This document shows positions 34,944 to 48,642 of a stretch of DNA of 64,000 nt, piece after piece. The stretch lies in NCBI GenBank assembly GCA_004026145.2, contig CP034991.1, positions 8,045,992 to 8,109,991 on the forward strand, in the 5' to 3' direction. The first letter of the stretch is position 1. Each line of letters begins with the position of its first letter. Source of the stretch: Takifugu bimaculatus. Taxonomy: Eukaryota; Chordata; Actinopteri; Tetraodontiformes; Tetraodontidae. The notes beneath the pieces were generated by a model, which ran no database searches, was not told where the DNA came from, and saw only the letters and a list, made by a program, of their open reading frames with translations. A program made the translations under genes and the position numbers.

Positions 34944-37607
34944 TCTGCCACATCATCGCCTTGGTAACAAGCCACGTGCACAGATTTACATGCAGAATCG
35001 AGTAAAACTGAGCATAAATAGGAGAGTTAGAAAGGAAGGGTGAAAGGAATCAAAGGATCAAAGAGCCGACCGTAATAGAAAGCTGCATGAGCTAATGGTT
35101 GGGTTTTTATTGTTATTATTGTTGTTGGGGTACAAAGCCAACATAAAGAGGCGCAGTTAGCGTCTGTCTTTAATGCTTCTATCAGGTAGCCTCCCGCTCC
35201 CCTCCCCCCCTCCTCCCTCTGTAGGTATTTCAGTTGGAGGTGTCTCCTCAGATCTGTGCCGTTTAATGCTGACTGCTGCAGATCTTTTGAGGCTGACTAC
35301 AAAGCGAGCTGGCGATAAACTTTCTCCCCCTGAAGCAGAACGAGCGGAGGGCTGTTTGGGATGGATCCACTCCGGGAAAGCTCCTTTCAGGACGGGCTGA
35401 ACCCGGGAAGCCGCGGCGGCCCCCCTTTTCTACCTGGCCCACAAACACACGCACACGTGCACGCCCCTGCATAGTGTGGCGTGCACAAGTCTGTCCACAT
35501 TTTTGATTGATGGTGTGAATTAATAAGCAAAGGGTCGCTTCACATTATGGAACTGAAAAAAAACCACATAAAGACGCGTTTTTTGCAGAGTCATTAACTG
35601 GATTGTGCTGCTCCCTCATTATCTGCATATTCATCAGGAATAGTTCAGATTTTAAGGTCTTTCTCATCCTTCCTCCCCTCTCTCCTTGCCCCCCCCACTA
35701 CTGTCTGAGTGTGAGGCGCCTCCCCTCCATTGTTGATGTGAGTCGGGGCTCCACATTGCTGAGGTGGCGGATTGTGGCGGCGCTGCTTCTGTCAGAAACG
35801 TGCTTATCCGCTCACTCCAGCCACCCTCTTATACATAAAATATCAAACATCTGAGGGACAATATGCTGACCTGCTGTGACCTCCACACACGCGTGGGCAC
35901 ACAAAATAGACGTGCGCCCTCGCCTGCATCCCAGTGCACGCAAACCCACACGCTGCCAAGAGATGCGTGCGTGCGCAGACGAGCACGGGCGTACAGTGGC
36001 ACACACACACATCCGCTCCGGTCGCTTCACATCCCCCACTCATACGTGCCTGGGTTTTTTCCCTCTCTATCAGAGCTGCATCCCTCAGATGATGTATTTG
36101 CGACATCTGGCGGCGTGCGGTATATTCATGGATATGGAAATACAACGTATGCAGCAGCGGGGGGGGGGTCTGTGTAGAGCGACGATCACAAAGAGTTTGG
36201 AGTAAAATTACAAAAGTAAAATAATATTTTAGGGGCGATATACAAATGGCTTGGATACCCCCTGGTGGGCACCCGGTAGCAATCTGGCCTAGCATTTGGG
36301 GGGGCGGGGGTGGGGGAGACGGGCTTGCATGGATCCACAGGGGTCATAGGTCAGTTGTCTTGAGTTGCAGTGACATCATGACAATGGGACACTTCGAGAG
36401 CCTCAGAAACACAAGCTGATCCCGTCTGCCGAGGGTGAGGCACCAGACCCTCTTTTCCCACACATTCTCACACCCTTTGCAAAACAGGGTGAGAGGGTGA
36501 CGGAGAGAGTTGGGGAGGGACCCCAGATAGAGAGGAGACAGAGCTGAGGGGTGAGAGTGCCTCATGCCCCCCACCCCCCCACCTCTCTTTCTATCTCCCC
36601 TTCTGTTTCTCTCAGGGTTAGATTAAAAGAGATGGCTTCATTCTCTCTAATCATGGATCCTTCGCCTCCTCTTGCTTCCTCCTCGGTTGTTTTTTACCTC
36701 TTGTGCTTATATCACAGAGTGGATACTAATTAGCTGATGTGAATTGTAACTATGACAAAAATAAACGAGTGGAAAAATTACATATTGAGGTAATACTGAC
36801 GCGATCCGTCAGGAAAACTGAGGAAAACGAGAGCTGACGTGAAAACACTCGCGACCAAACCTTCAACGTAAGAAAGAAAACCAAAAACCATCTGATACAT
36901 CATTTCCAATGTTTCTTGCTCTCGTGACCAACAACACGGTTCCGTTTATTTCCTTGCGTGTTGATTTGCAGCGTTTGCTTTGTACGTTTGGATGTTAGCA
37001 CATGCGACTGCTTTCACGTTACCTAAGCAGACGCCACATTAATGAGCTCAAACCCTGCTGCTGAAAGTGCTAATTAGCTGCTGGGCGGAGGGTGAGGAGA
37101 CTAGACGGGGATGCTCGCCACTTCAACCATTGTCTCCTAACCCCCGCCACACATTCAGAACTCATCCCATCATAGAGGGTTAGGATACAGCGGCTCAGGT
37201 TTGCTCTCCGGTCTTTGCTTTTTCTTTTCGACTGTGAGGTTTGACTGCGATGGTAATAAAACGTGCGAGAGAGGGATGCTCGCCTCGGGACCCGGCTGTC
37301 GGGCCACTTTGACAGCTTCATTTTTGTGGCATCGGTCTTTGATCTTTCCTGTCGCTGATATTCAACAGCACTGAACATACATTTGCCCCCCAACCAATAT
37401 AAATAAATAAGCAGTGCACTGCAGAGCCGACTGAGGTGAAACTAGTTCGAGCTGGTTGGTTGTTTGCTAAATCTGCTGTGAGCTCGATCACTTCCATAGC
37501 ATTTAGCTTCTTCCCATTGTATCAATGCATCAACACCCTCAGGGCGGATCCTTCGAAAATGCTCTCTGACACACCCGTTCCCACCTACCTACAGAAGGGA
37601 GCACACC

Positions 37608-37640
<33 letters not shown>
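37608..37640. repeat. (CA)n microsatellite
   Basis: About 16 CA units. Confidence 0.94.
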
Positions 37641-37643
<3 letters not shown>

Positions 37644-40600
37644 GGAATAGCATCCAGAAATAGCCTCAGACTCACTACCAGCTCTATTTCCAACTGCATA
37701 TAATGGATATAATACACCATATACACCCTAGTTGTGCCATTAATGTGTGAAAAAAGTGTTAAAAGAAAAAAAAAGTGTTGTTGTTAGGAAGGAAAGAAGA
37801 GGTGCAACACAAAACAAGGAATGCACCTGGCGTGACGCTTGTGTTTGGCTGCAATGCGAGAAAAAAGCGCAGGAGGGGAACCAGCGGGGGGAATTATTCT
37901 GATCAGTGCTGTCACGTTTGAGATGCTGAGATGACAGATATTCGCCATATCTGCCCACAGTGGTGCAGAGAGAGACACACATACCAAGACGCACTGGCCT
38001 GCCACTGCATGGACGCCACCTCCTCAAGAGCGAGTGATGAGCCAACAGATAGTGAGCGTTTTGAGTCAACCCACACGTCTGTGTTCTTTGAATGGAAGAA
38101 AGGGTTCTGACAAAATGGCGTTGCCATCATGAAGAGGATGCTGTGGATGCATGAGGAGGAGTCCCAAAACACAGCACAAAGCATAAATGGAACCATAAAC
38201 GTCATAACTCACTAAAATAACTGTGCGACTGAATCATGGCGCCTTGATTGGAGGTCAACTGCGGTCTGTCAGCGCTACGCTATCAGAGATCAGCACCTTG
38301 GAGAGCGCTGCGGCACACGGGCACTAAAAAACCTCATTCCGTTGGTGATTCAACACAAGGCTTCGCTCCCGGTCATCTGGATACTGGTGGCTACAGTGAG
38401 CTGCTCCTCCAGCACACTGGTCATCCTTTCTGGAAAAAGCTGAAATCTCCAACCTAATCTGTAGCTCTTTATTCTCTGTAGACACCAACAACCCACCGAG
38501 ATGACGGCAGTCTGTCAGACCTTGGCCTCACCTAGATTTTAAAGGGAAAAGGAGACGTCAACGTTGATAGATTTACATACTCGGGGCACAACAAACCAGA
38601 AAATGGTGACTGTAGAGGTGTTTTTTTAGTGTCGTGTTTGGGGAAACTGCTGCTAAATGACACAATACTGTCAAGTCTCACAATATTATTATGCATTAGT
38701 GCTACATAAGGATGATTTCTTAGACACGGGCCTCAACAAGACAATATTAAAGACAAAGCCTTAGACTCTGAGATGTATTGTATTTACTATTTTGTCGTGA
38801 CAAATGGTCCTGGTATACCTCTCCGTGCCAGCAGTTTGCAGCATATTTTCAGCTTTGGTTTATTTTTCTGTGCAAAATGGAGCATGAATTTTTCAGGTTT
38901 TTAGTGTTGATTTAGTTCAGTTGATAAAGATAAAGGAAGTCTACACAATGATCGACCACACTAAGCATTTCCATGTACACGTTGTTGAAATTCTGACAGA
39001 TAATACATTCAGATATGCACATAGCGCTGAAGTGGGAGAAGCTCCTTGAAACGTCTTTTCTGTTGGCAGCGCGTGATTACCACAGGTGTTCTGACCTCTC
39101 CGCTGTGCCTTTGAACATCAAAAATCACAAACTCTAGATGAGGTGGGAACACCAATCCCAGTCAGGGCAGGAGCAAAAGAAATCAGACGGCAGCGTGTCT
39201 CCGACTTCCTCTTTACTTTTTAATCCCTACTAAGAACGAGAGACCACAGATGGAGGAAAAGAAGGTAGACAACACAACCTGGAGAGACGAGAGCAGGAAG
39301 AGACACATCTTGAAATAAAGTGGGGATAAGAGGGAAGAAACAGTCAGGCCACCTTCGTATTTCTCCTCCGTCAGATGTATGCAGGTACTGGACAGAGAGC
39401 CGGTACGAGGGTATTGGGAAGTACTGCGAGAGGCTCGCCTTGAAAACAAGAGGGTAAAACCTCCAACGTTCAGCCACTTTTGTAGGACAGCATAGATGGA
39501 TATGGATACTGGGAAGGCTCACGTGAAGGAAGGCGGAGATTGAAAGTACACAAAGTGCAGCTAACCTTGAAAACAGTGAGGGGCAAAGAGAAGGTCAACC
39601 ACACGGTGATAAGAAGGGCTCCTTCAGAGGGCTGGAGTAGGAACACTCAGGCAGGAAGGGTAGAGGCAAGCTGACTGATTGCAAGGTGCAACCTAAGGAT
39701 CAGGAGCAGCCTGGGCGATAGATCCTGAACACACATGTGTCTCATAAGCCCTATACTTTCACACGGAAATGTCCACTTGTCCATTCATCTGTGAAGCTTT
39801 TTATCCTTACAGGTTAGGACAAAGAGAACCGGGTTCAGGAATCAGAGGGAGTGATAAAACAGCTAATGGGAAAAGACAGGACAGGGAGGCTTGACAGTAA
39901 TCGAAATGTCCTTTCCCGTGATTGTCATTGCTATTCTGATAGACTGGCAGGTAGTACAATATGTCAAATAACACCACTTACCATTCAGCCTGTAAAGGGT
40001 AGACCTGTTTCCATTATGTCGGAAGAAACATATCTAAAAAATGTTTCCGGAAAGCCAACGCCCTGCATCGGAACAATCCATCACCATGGCTGGACGTCTC
40101 CGGTGGTAAATTCAATCAAACGGGCCGTGCTTTAACAGTCCTGACAAGGCAGTGCTCATCACACACACGAAAACAGATTTTACCCAAAATAACAAATGAA
40201 ATAAAGAAGCGGCTGCTGCAGAAGCAATTTATCCCCTTTAGGAGAGTTTCCAAAGCTTTACATTTCTGTCCTCTTTCTTCTGCTGCAACTTTTGTTATCA
40301 GTTCGTTTGGCATCACTCACGCCCAGAAGAGCGGACGGCCACAATCAAGCAAGTTATCGTGGTCAGTTTTCACCAGAGGCTTTTAAGCAAATGGAATCAC
40401 CCATATACTGTACACATATACACGTATACACACATATATAGGGTACACTGGCTTGACCAGCCACCTCAGAATGATGTTATCACCAGCAAATGCTTTCAGC
40501 CATTAACACCACAGAAGCACGGGAAGCATGTGCCCTCTTTTCCACCCACAGGGGAAGTGAGACTCCTCGTAGTTAACATGCTGAAAGACTAGGAAGTGAT

Positions 40601-43600
40601 CAAAGGCTCAGGAAAAAAAAACAAGACCCATGACGGCTCCATGATTCTCTGAAAAGGCAGGAAAGGGAGGGCAAGAGCAGGTAAAAGGGGAGTGAACTGA
40701 AAGACGGAGAAGGAACAAAGCTACACAAATCTGAAACACATCAGAAGGCACGTGCATTTTATTGGAACGGGAGTTTCTATTTTTTTTTTTAATATAAGGT
40801 GAACGTCTACAACACACGTGTCATACAAATATTCATACAAATTCTGACCTTGTGTGATGGTATGTGATGGTATAAATAAAACTAGCCCGTGAGGAGAGAA
40901 AACAGACACGCTCAAGGACACATAGACGTGGCCCTGAGCTCCAAAAACATGAAATGCACAAAGGCTGATTGAAAAAGCACAAAGAATCTTGAAACCATCA
41001 AAGTTTGTCCACTGGCTGCTGCAGAGGATGTTCATCAGGTTACACGGCTCCAATAAGCCAAGTACAAATTAACAGCCTCTCTTTAATGATGTCTAAGGAA
41101 AAGGTCAAATGTATGTGGGACCAATATTCCCTGCTAGACAATGCTGCTTAATAGGTGGGGGCTTTTGACCCTGGGCCGGTTGTAACAAGCTATTCAGAGG
41201 TCAGAAAAAAGTAATCGGATACATTTTTATTTCTATTTGGATTCCATTACAGGTAAATCAACTTTGGTTAGTCAATAATTGGCCAACCACAATGAAAACG
41301 ATTGTGTTCCCAGCACTGTAATGGTGGGGTAAGAAATCTAAGCAGGTCTGAGTATGATTGTGTGTTGACACGTGCACATCGTTAAGTCTGTAATGAGAAG
41401 ACAGAAGGGTACAGAAGAAAGGCACAAGTAAGGCAGCACAGAGGACAACGTTAGAATCTAAATCAAGGGCCGAGGGCACTCGAGTCACCTAAAGAGCCCC
41501 TAAAGTCAGGTGTCAACTAATATGTGTCATCAGTGGGACACAGGGTCACCGAGCAGAATGGATGAGGTCAGCGCCTGCGCTCACCTGCTCGCTCAACATG
41601 CACCATTAAACAGTCCCACAGTGGGCAAAGGAATGGGCTGTCATTTGGGCGGGAAAAGGGGCTTCGCTCGGACACGAACATCTACAGCTTTAACAGGGAT
41701 TTTCCAACAGGGAACGCTGCCGGTGAGATCCAATCAGGTGGCAAGAGTCAATATTTGCATAGACACATTGAGCTAACGATGTGGCATTTTACATGATATC
41801 TTACATGTGCTGTAAATGCAGTAACACTCACAGATGTAGCTCATTTCCTCCGCTTAACAGTCAAACAGGTATAAATAAAACGCATCAGCAACACGCTGGA
41901 TATGCAAAATGGCTCAGTTGTTTGCTGCTAAACCAGCTCTGTAATTACCTGAAGGATGTTTTAATTGTCGCATGTTCTACTCTTAATATTAGTCAACGCT
42001 TTAGCAGCTCGCCGAGTAAGATTGATTGGATAAATCAGTCGGAATTATGAGTAAACAGGAGGCCTGCCAATCAATGGTGTGTGAGAGAGTTTGTGTCTCA
42101 GCCCGAGTGTGGCTGAGGACGTGCCAGTAAGCACACGTGCATGCGCCTCGACATGTGCACGAGGGAAAGTATATAAGGCTGACAGCTGGGTTTGTTCAAA
42201 AGGCTTACTGAGCATTCTGTCTGTTTGGGTAGCAACAAGCACACAGTGTATCTGAACAAGGATCTAAAACCTGTGTCAACAGCACAGTAGAACTGGTGTA
42301 AACAGCCAGTGTCAACATACCAGCACACACACACACACCAATGGAGAACCAGCGCTGATTCTTTTGGTTCTTGTTTTAATGCTCTGTGGCATTAAAGATG
42401 AATAGATTGCAAATAGACACTGTATTAGCTGGAGACAAAATCAATCAGTTAATAAAGACTCCGCTTTAGCCGCAGAGGTGAATTAGCGGTGTTCACGTGT
42501 GTTTGCACAAACCGTGGCGGTGTTAACGCAGTGTGTGTGCAGGTACTTGGCCTTTCTGCGTGGATCACTTGCCAGTGTGCGTCCACCGGTACAGTACGAC
42601 CCCACGGTGTGTGTGTGTCGATGCATGTGTGTGTCAGTCCATCAGCACGCCGGCGTCACAGCCTCTCACTAAGTCCCAGATTAACAGTGACAGGCAGAGA
42701 TCCCTCTAATTATCTCTTCCTGGACCACATGCAAATGGCAGAGCAGCGTGGAGAGAGGCGATTGGCTGGGGCTGCTGCCGGGCTAATGAGACTGGCGACG
42801 GCACACCACCTCATCAAATACCACCAAAACAAATGTGCAACATCAAATAGATCCAGTCAGGGACGTCCTTACAAAGAAATCCAGTGCTCAGGCATCTACA
42901 GATGCCAACATGGCTCCTTTTAATGTAGCACAAATAACCCCATACTAAAATATGAGAAAGAACTTGCATCATCTCTGTAATCGGAAGCATTATTACAAGT
43001 TTTACAACTCATCATTCAGCATTCTAGTGCGATATAAAAATAAATGTGCTCTGCAAATAAAAAGTCCAACTCTGCAACACCTCCAGGGAATGTGAGGAAA
43101 GTTGGCAAATGGCACAGTACAGTTAGGAAAATAAGGGGAACACAGTTTTGGACTGGAACAGATGGTCACAGCCTGGCTCTAGACAATGCACTTCTCCAGT
43201 CAGCTAAAATGTCAACCCAGTAAATCAGCAGGAAGCATGGCAACAGCCTCACACCGTGGCTCATGTCTTTAGTTGGGTCTCCGCTCCACGGTAACTGGGT
43301 GACAAAACCAGCTCCAGAGGCAAAAGGCAGGACCTTCGCTGTCTGCAAGAGGTGTCAAAAATAAAGCACGCTATGCGCAGCAGATCCATCAGTTCAGCTC
43401 ACTTTACACCCCATAAAATCCATGTCCAGGGGTTGTGAGTCTGACTGAAGCAAAAGTGTTGTTGTGGATCGCTGCTGTAACTGTCTGAGTGGGGAGGATA
43501 TTGATAAAGAATAAAATGTTGGTGTCTGGCTCTTAAAAGAACAAAAACCTGCAAACCACAACATTAGCGAAAAATAGGTTAAACCCCAGAAAGTTCATAA

Positions 43601-44993
43601 CCCACAAGGATAACCAGATAATCCCTTTAAAATGCTTTTCTTGTGGCATAAGCACAATTCTGTCAGTAATATTACTAGAACTATTGTAAACAGCTGTAAC
43701 CAATTCAGACCTTTTGGGGGTGGGGATTAGGGTAGCGATCTGGCTACAATCGGTTATGCTGCACAAAACCCAGAGAGAGATGAGAAAATGCATTTTCACA
43801 TGAGTGCATTTCCATAAAGAGCATATTTCACTCTTGGAGGAACCCAACATGCTCTGTACAGTAGAAATTACATGAGAAATCGGTATTCTTTGGGGTGTTG
43901 TTCATTCCTACAGTTTAGAATTTAACATCTTTTGAAATCACGCATCAATATCCACACCTTAAACAGATTTAACGTTCATTAGCTCGTATAATTATGCAAC
44001 AGGCTTAAAGGGGAAAATGAATTCTCCACAGAGATTGAGGCCAATCCTGTAGTGGGATATCAAAACCACAGACATAACTGACATTTTGATATGCACATCA
44101 CAATCTCCCTCTTGTCTACATATCTAGCATCTCATAATGTTGAAGATACTGGGATGCTCATCTGTGTGTGAGCTGCTTCATCCATTATAGCTCAATGTGC
44201 TTGAAAACAGTCGTTGGTTATCTAAAGGCCTATTAAACAAAATGATTGAAATTAAAGTGACAGCAGCGTACACCTGCATCACAGCTCCACCCCGTTCATG
44301 TTCATTGTTTTACTGTCTATCTATTGCCTGCTAAAGATTGTGACTGAGGTTACGGAGAAGATGGAACGTCAACATGTAGTAACCAGTAGTAATCCCCAGT
44401 CCAGAGCTGCTGTACTCACAGACCTGCGTCGTCCTGACGGATGTGGTGTGTCCCCAGAATGGTTTGACCATGACCGCGGCCTGAGAAGATAGATCTGCCT
44501 TGACCCTCCAGTTCATTTTTCGAGGGACAAGACAAATATTTCATGTGTATCACACTAAAGAGTCACACTGGAGGTGAGCGGGGGTGCGGGGGAACTGAGG
44601 GATAGATACAGCAGAGGTGAAAGAAAGCGGGGCGGGGGGGTGGGGGGAGGGGTAGCAGGCCTGCATGCCTGCCTGGCTGACAGTCGACTCTGTTGGATGT
44701 GACTTTCACAGTCTGCTGGCGGTTTGTGTGGAAGCCATCACATCTGTGACTGGCTGTTTGATTAATGAGCCTCTCAGCTTGTCTGTGCAGTTTGAGGAGG
44801 GGCCGCGGCCTTATCCCAGGCATCGCTGATTTATTCGCCTTTGGAGCAAACCTCCAAATATCACAGACACTGAAATACAAGAGTGAAAGTTCACACACAC
44901 GCGGGCAGACACATGTACACGCTCCACGATATGCATGCAAGTGCAGATCCCCAAGCACAAAGACAGGCATCGGAAGGGGACTCGTGTGTGTGC

Positions 44994-45035
44994 GTGCGTG
45001 TGTGTGTGTGTGTGTGTGTGTGCGTGGGTGTGTGT
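44994..45035. repeat. (GT)n microsatellite
   Basis: GT tract with GC interruptions. Confidence 0.94.
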
Positions 45036-45193
45036 CGTCCCTCTCCACCACCTGCTTACGGCTAATGAAAACCTCAATGTGTCAGTGTGATCCAGGGCTA
45101 GAAAAGACAAAACACACCATGTATAACTAAGCAGACAAAAGATGTGCTCCGTCTCCAAAAACACAAACTCTCATTCCCGGCTGTCAGTCAGCA

Positions 45194-45195
<2 letters not shown>

Positions 45196-45237
<42 letters not shown>
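45196..45237. repeat. (CA)n microsatellite
   Basis: About 21 CA units, 160 bp from the GT tract at 44994-45035. Together they could form an intrastrand hairpin. Confidence 0.96.
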
Positions 45238-45239
<2 letters not shown>

Positions 45240-46794
45240 ATGCAAGGGGATAGACAGGAGAAGAAAGAAATGGTGCATCGATGACGCCACACTCTTGATT
45301 CTCTACAGTGAAGTCTTTTCACTTTCAGCCGTGCGAGACTCCGACGATGGCGGAACCGTTTCCACTTGTTTCTTTAGACACGGCCTGGAAATGTCGCAAC
45401 CTTGAAGCCGTTCCCCTGGCGATGTTTAAAGCTAGCGGGATTAGGGCGACCACAAGCTCGAAACGTATCGTCACGCCACACTACGAGTCGGATAAATGAG
45501 TCAAGAAATATTTGCGTGTGCATCAGCGCGCAGTAGCACGTGCGTGCCCACCTGGAGGCGTGTACACAGAACTGGCTGCCAAACACGAGCACATACACCC
45601 CCATTCCCTCAAGCATAAAGTAAGACCATTAATCCAGACACACAGACATCCAACTTCTCCCCTGGTTGATCAGTGTCCGTGGAGTAAGACGAACATTCTG
45701 ACATATTTGTTTTTATTTTATTCCCTGAGAAAAAGGCCCGCCATATGGCAGCGCCCAGGAACAGATGGTGATTGCCCACTTCCTGAAAGCACAAGCGTCT
45801 ATTGCTGCAATTTAAGGAGCCACTCAAGCAAGAGAATGCCACCGACTGGCATTTTTCCACAAACTGCTATTGTTATAGACCTGAGGGGTAACAGCAACAA
45901 TGAGACAATGCAGAGGAATTGGTTTAGTGTTCAGTAGTTACAGTATGGCTCGCCATATTAAGCTACTAAATCTACAGGTCAGTGCTGCTACATTAGAATG
46001 CTGTCAGCATGTAACATAAAACTGCAGAGATGAGAACTTGAATTTGAATTCTGCTGAAAAAGATCACAGCCAGTGAAATGGGATCTGGGCAACTGGACTA
46101 CTGCTACTGGCACACATGAATGTCCTTGAATGATATGTGGCCCTTATGATGAAGTGGAGGAGCTGCCCTGTGACACACGGAGCTTCATCTCTCACACGCT
46201 GCTCTTATCAAGCAGGTCAAAGGACCTTCTCTGACACAGAGGCATGAAGAGAGTCTCACAAAGTCACCTTGTTAAATGGCAGATAATACGTGACTTGTGG
46301 CACTGGACTTTTTCTTCATTCAAGAAAAAACGTGAGACCTTGTCTCAATGACGGTTAGAACTACGGAGGGACATTAGTGCTTCCACGGATTCCAACAGTA
46401 CACGAGCTTTGTTCACAGTGTTTTCAGTGGATGGACGGACCAAGGACAAAGGTATTCACACACCATGGAAAAAAACTCCTGAGTTAAAGAGTTTCGACTT
46501 TGACTCTTTGCCCCGACAACAACGTGCTGCTCAGGACTGAGAGACACAAACACTCAACACAAACACTGGGCGTGCAACTCGTAGGGAAGGAAACACGGGT
46601 GTGAAACGTCATTGAGTTGTTTTTGCAAGAATGGAGCTTTTCTTTATTGGTGGTGGGGAGAAGAAATAAGTGGAACATGTCAGAATGGTTCCCATAACCC
46701 TCAAACGTAACCCAATCAAAAAAGGAATAATATGTAGCTATATGGATGGCGATGCCTCAATCTATAGGGGACTACGCTGAGAAGCTCCGGTGCA

Positions 46795-46975
46795 GGAGGA
46801 GGAGGAGGTGCTGGGACACCTTCAAAACACTACTGAGGTACCGTTGAGCAAGGTAACAAACAGCAGGGCCCTACGATGATCTGGAGACTCTTTCAGGGGT
46901 GTAACCTGCAGAACCTCCCCGTGACCCCGAGACAGATGCAGTGGTCAAGAAGAAGAAAAAAAAAATGAATATATC
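46795..46975 (+). mobile_element. Degenerate SINE/L2-type remnant
   Basis: Contains ACTGAGGTACCGTTGAGCAA, a GGGGTGTAACCTGC segment and GTGACCCCGAGACAGATGCA followed by an A-rich end. These are recognisable parts of common fish SINE/L2 tails, here decayed. Confidence 0.5.
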
Positions 46976-47009
46976 ACAGCATCTTTAATTCATGTCTGAA
47001 TTAGATCTC

Positions 47010-47085
47010 AAAGGGAGCCAGGATCACAACTGACAAACCCAGTGATCTAACACCCAACCGTTACACTGCACCACAGCAAGCAAGC
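47010..47085 (-). mobile_element. tRNA-like SINE head fragment
   Basis: The reverse complement reads GTGGTGCAGTGTAACGGTTG then a GATCACTGGGTT segment, like the head of a tRNA-derived SINE. It lacks a complete cloverleaf, so it is not called a tRNA gene. Confidence 0.35.
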
Positions 47086-47691
47086 TAAACAGATTAGAAA
47101 CAGTCAGAAACAGGCAGTAATCAACCAGAAGTGTAGCCCCGCCCACAGAACATCAGTCTATGAATTCAAACCGCCAGTCTACCGCTACAGCCGGTCAACC
47201 CTGGGGGTCCTGCAGCAGTATTAATCAGGCTGCTTTCTGCTGAAAAGCTCAATCTGCACATGATGGATGAGCCCTCGCACGGAGGGAAGTGAAGTGACAG
47301 GTGACAAAGAAGGACACGCACACCTGTATAAATCCACCCTCCGTCCTGTCTGGTCTCATGCTGCACCATCAAGGCAGCAGGGCGAGAGCGTGCGTAAGCG
47401 TGTGTGTATTTATGTGTGCGCAGGTGCAAGTGTCACAGCATGTGTCTTGCTCTGCTAATGAAGTCATTCGATCAGTGATTTAACAGCCCCGGTGTAAAAG
47501 CCCGCCGCCCTTAACTCATAGCCTTGCTCCATTAGAATGTGATAGAAACCCTGGGCACAATAACCGTCCTGCCACTGTAACAATATATAGGAGGCCAATG
47601 GGCCGCACTGCTAACGGGCGCGGGCAGCCACTGCAATGAAATATAGGCTGTGGAGAGGAAGGGGAAGTCATTCAAGGAGACTAAAACTTAC

Positions 47692-47839
47692 CCAAACCAT
47701 CACAAGGTCATAATAATGGAGGCTTTTTTCCACATGATCAACAGTGTTAATCTCATTAATAAAAAGGCCAAGTGTGTAAGACTGCTGGATACAGCGCGCT
47801 TTGTCTAGCAACCGGAAGAAAGAGTGATTGTTGTGAAGC
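47692..47839 (-). CDS. Putative coding exon, gene unassigned
   Basis: 148 bp bordered by a strong acceptor (gttttcactcag) and a consensus donor (gtaagt). One base completes a split codon, then 49 open codons, ending in phase 0. The peptide runs from LHNNHSFFRLLDKARCIQQS through YTLGLFINEINTVDHVEKSL to HYYDLVMVW, and its composition looks like a real protein. Its start phase fits the phase-2 end of KIAA0825 exon 20, so it could be an alternative or downstream exon of that gene, or an exon of another minus-strand gene. I do not recognise the sequence, and its copy-A counterpart would lie left of position 1. Confidence 0.45.
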
Positions 47840-48575
47840 CTGAGTGAAAACAGTTGAGGGCAATTCAATCTGCAGTCGTGCAAAAAGTATTTTCTTATCT
47901 GCACTAAAAAACAGATCAGCAGATGCGATCGGTGCCCTGATCCCCAAACTGTCTTTTACATCTATCTTTGAGTCGGAGAAGGATCTGAGGGAAACGTTGA
48001 CAGCTTCCATGTCGCCAGCTATGAGCCTCACTTCCTGCTCCGGCTCCGGCAGAACTAAAGCCATTCTCTAAATCCTCCATGAAATCTGCTCCTCTGGCCC
48101 TACAAAGAGGGGCTAATGAAGCAAATGGCAGAATCTTAGATGCTTGATACTGCAAGATTAGGCTGAATTATATAACCTTTACTCCCTCCTACCCTCATCC
48201 TTTCAACATTCTGGTGCCATGTCTGTACTGACTCATCTCTCCATTGTCTCCATGTCACCGACAATCCCAAACTTCAAGAGCAATCTCTCGTTTGCTCATT
48301 CTCATTCGGCCCCTCTTATCCACTTCATTCAGTTCCCATCCGTGAACGTTACGACATTAATTTGCTTCAGTCAAGCAATGACAGCCTCTGTATTACGGAG
48401 CAACAAGGCAGCATATACGGGTAAGAAGAATGGCCCGTGTTTGTGCACGTGTGGGTGAGGAGTCGGGTTGAGACATGAAGGTGACAAAACTCGTCAGAGC
48501 GCGGCGCCGAGCTCCGCACTTCACCCTTATTAGACCTGTGTCCTTGGCAGATGCAGAGCTTGCCCTTTCTTAGAG

Positions 48576-48642
<67 letters not shown>

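Larger units (their letters stand above)
34480..47691. other. Segment between the gap and the putative exon
   Basis: 13 kb of mostly non-coding DNA with many microsatellites. It starts with a GC/CpG-richer patch (34800-34980) carrying a palindromic CRE-like TGACGTCA at 34936-34943. By position it lies downstream of KIAA0825 copy B. In human the next gene on that side is FAM172A, but I see none of its exons here. Confidence 0.6.

Noticed and set aside
47880..48155. Two overlapping minus-strand open frames as coding exon
   Set aside because: Both frames are open but neither shows a phase fit with a clear acceptor/donor pair or a recognisable sequence.
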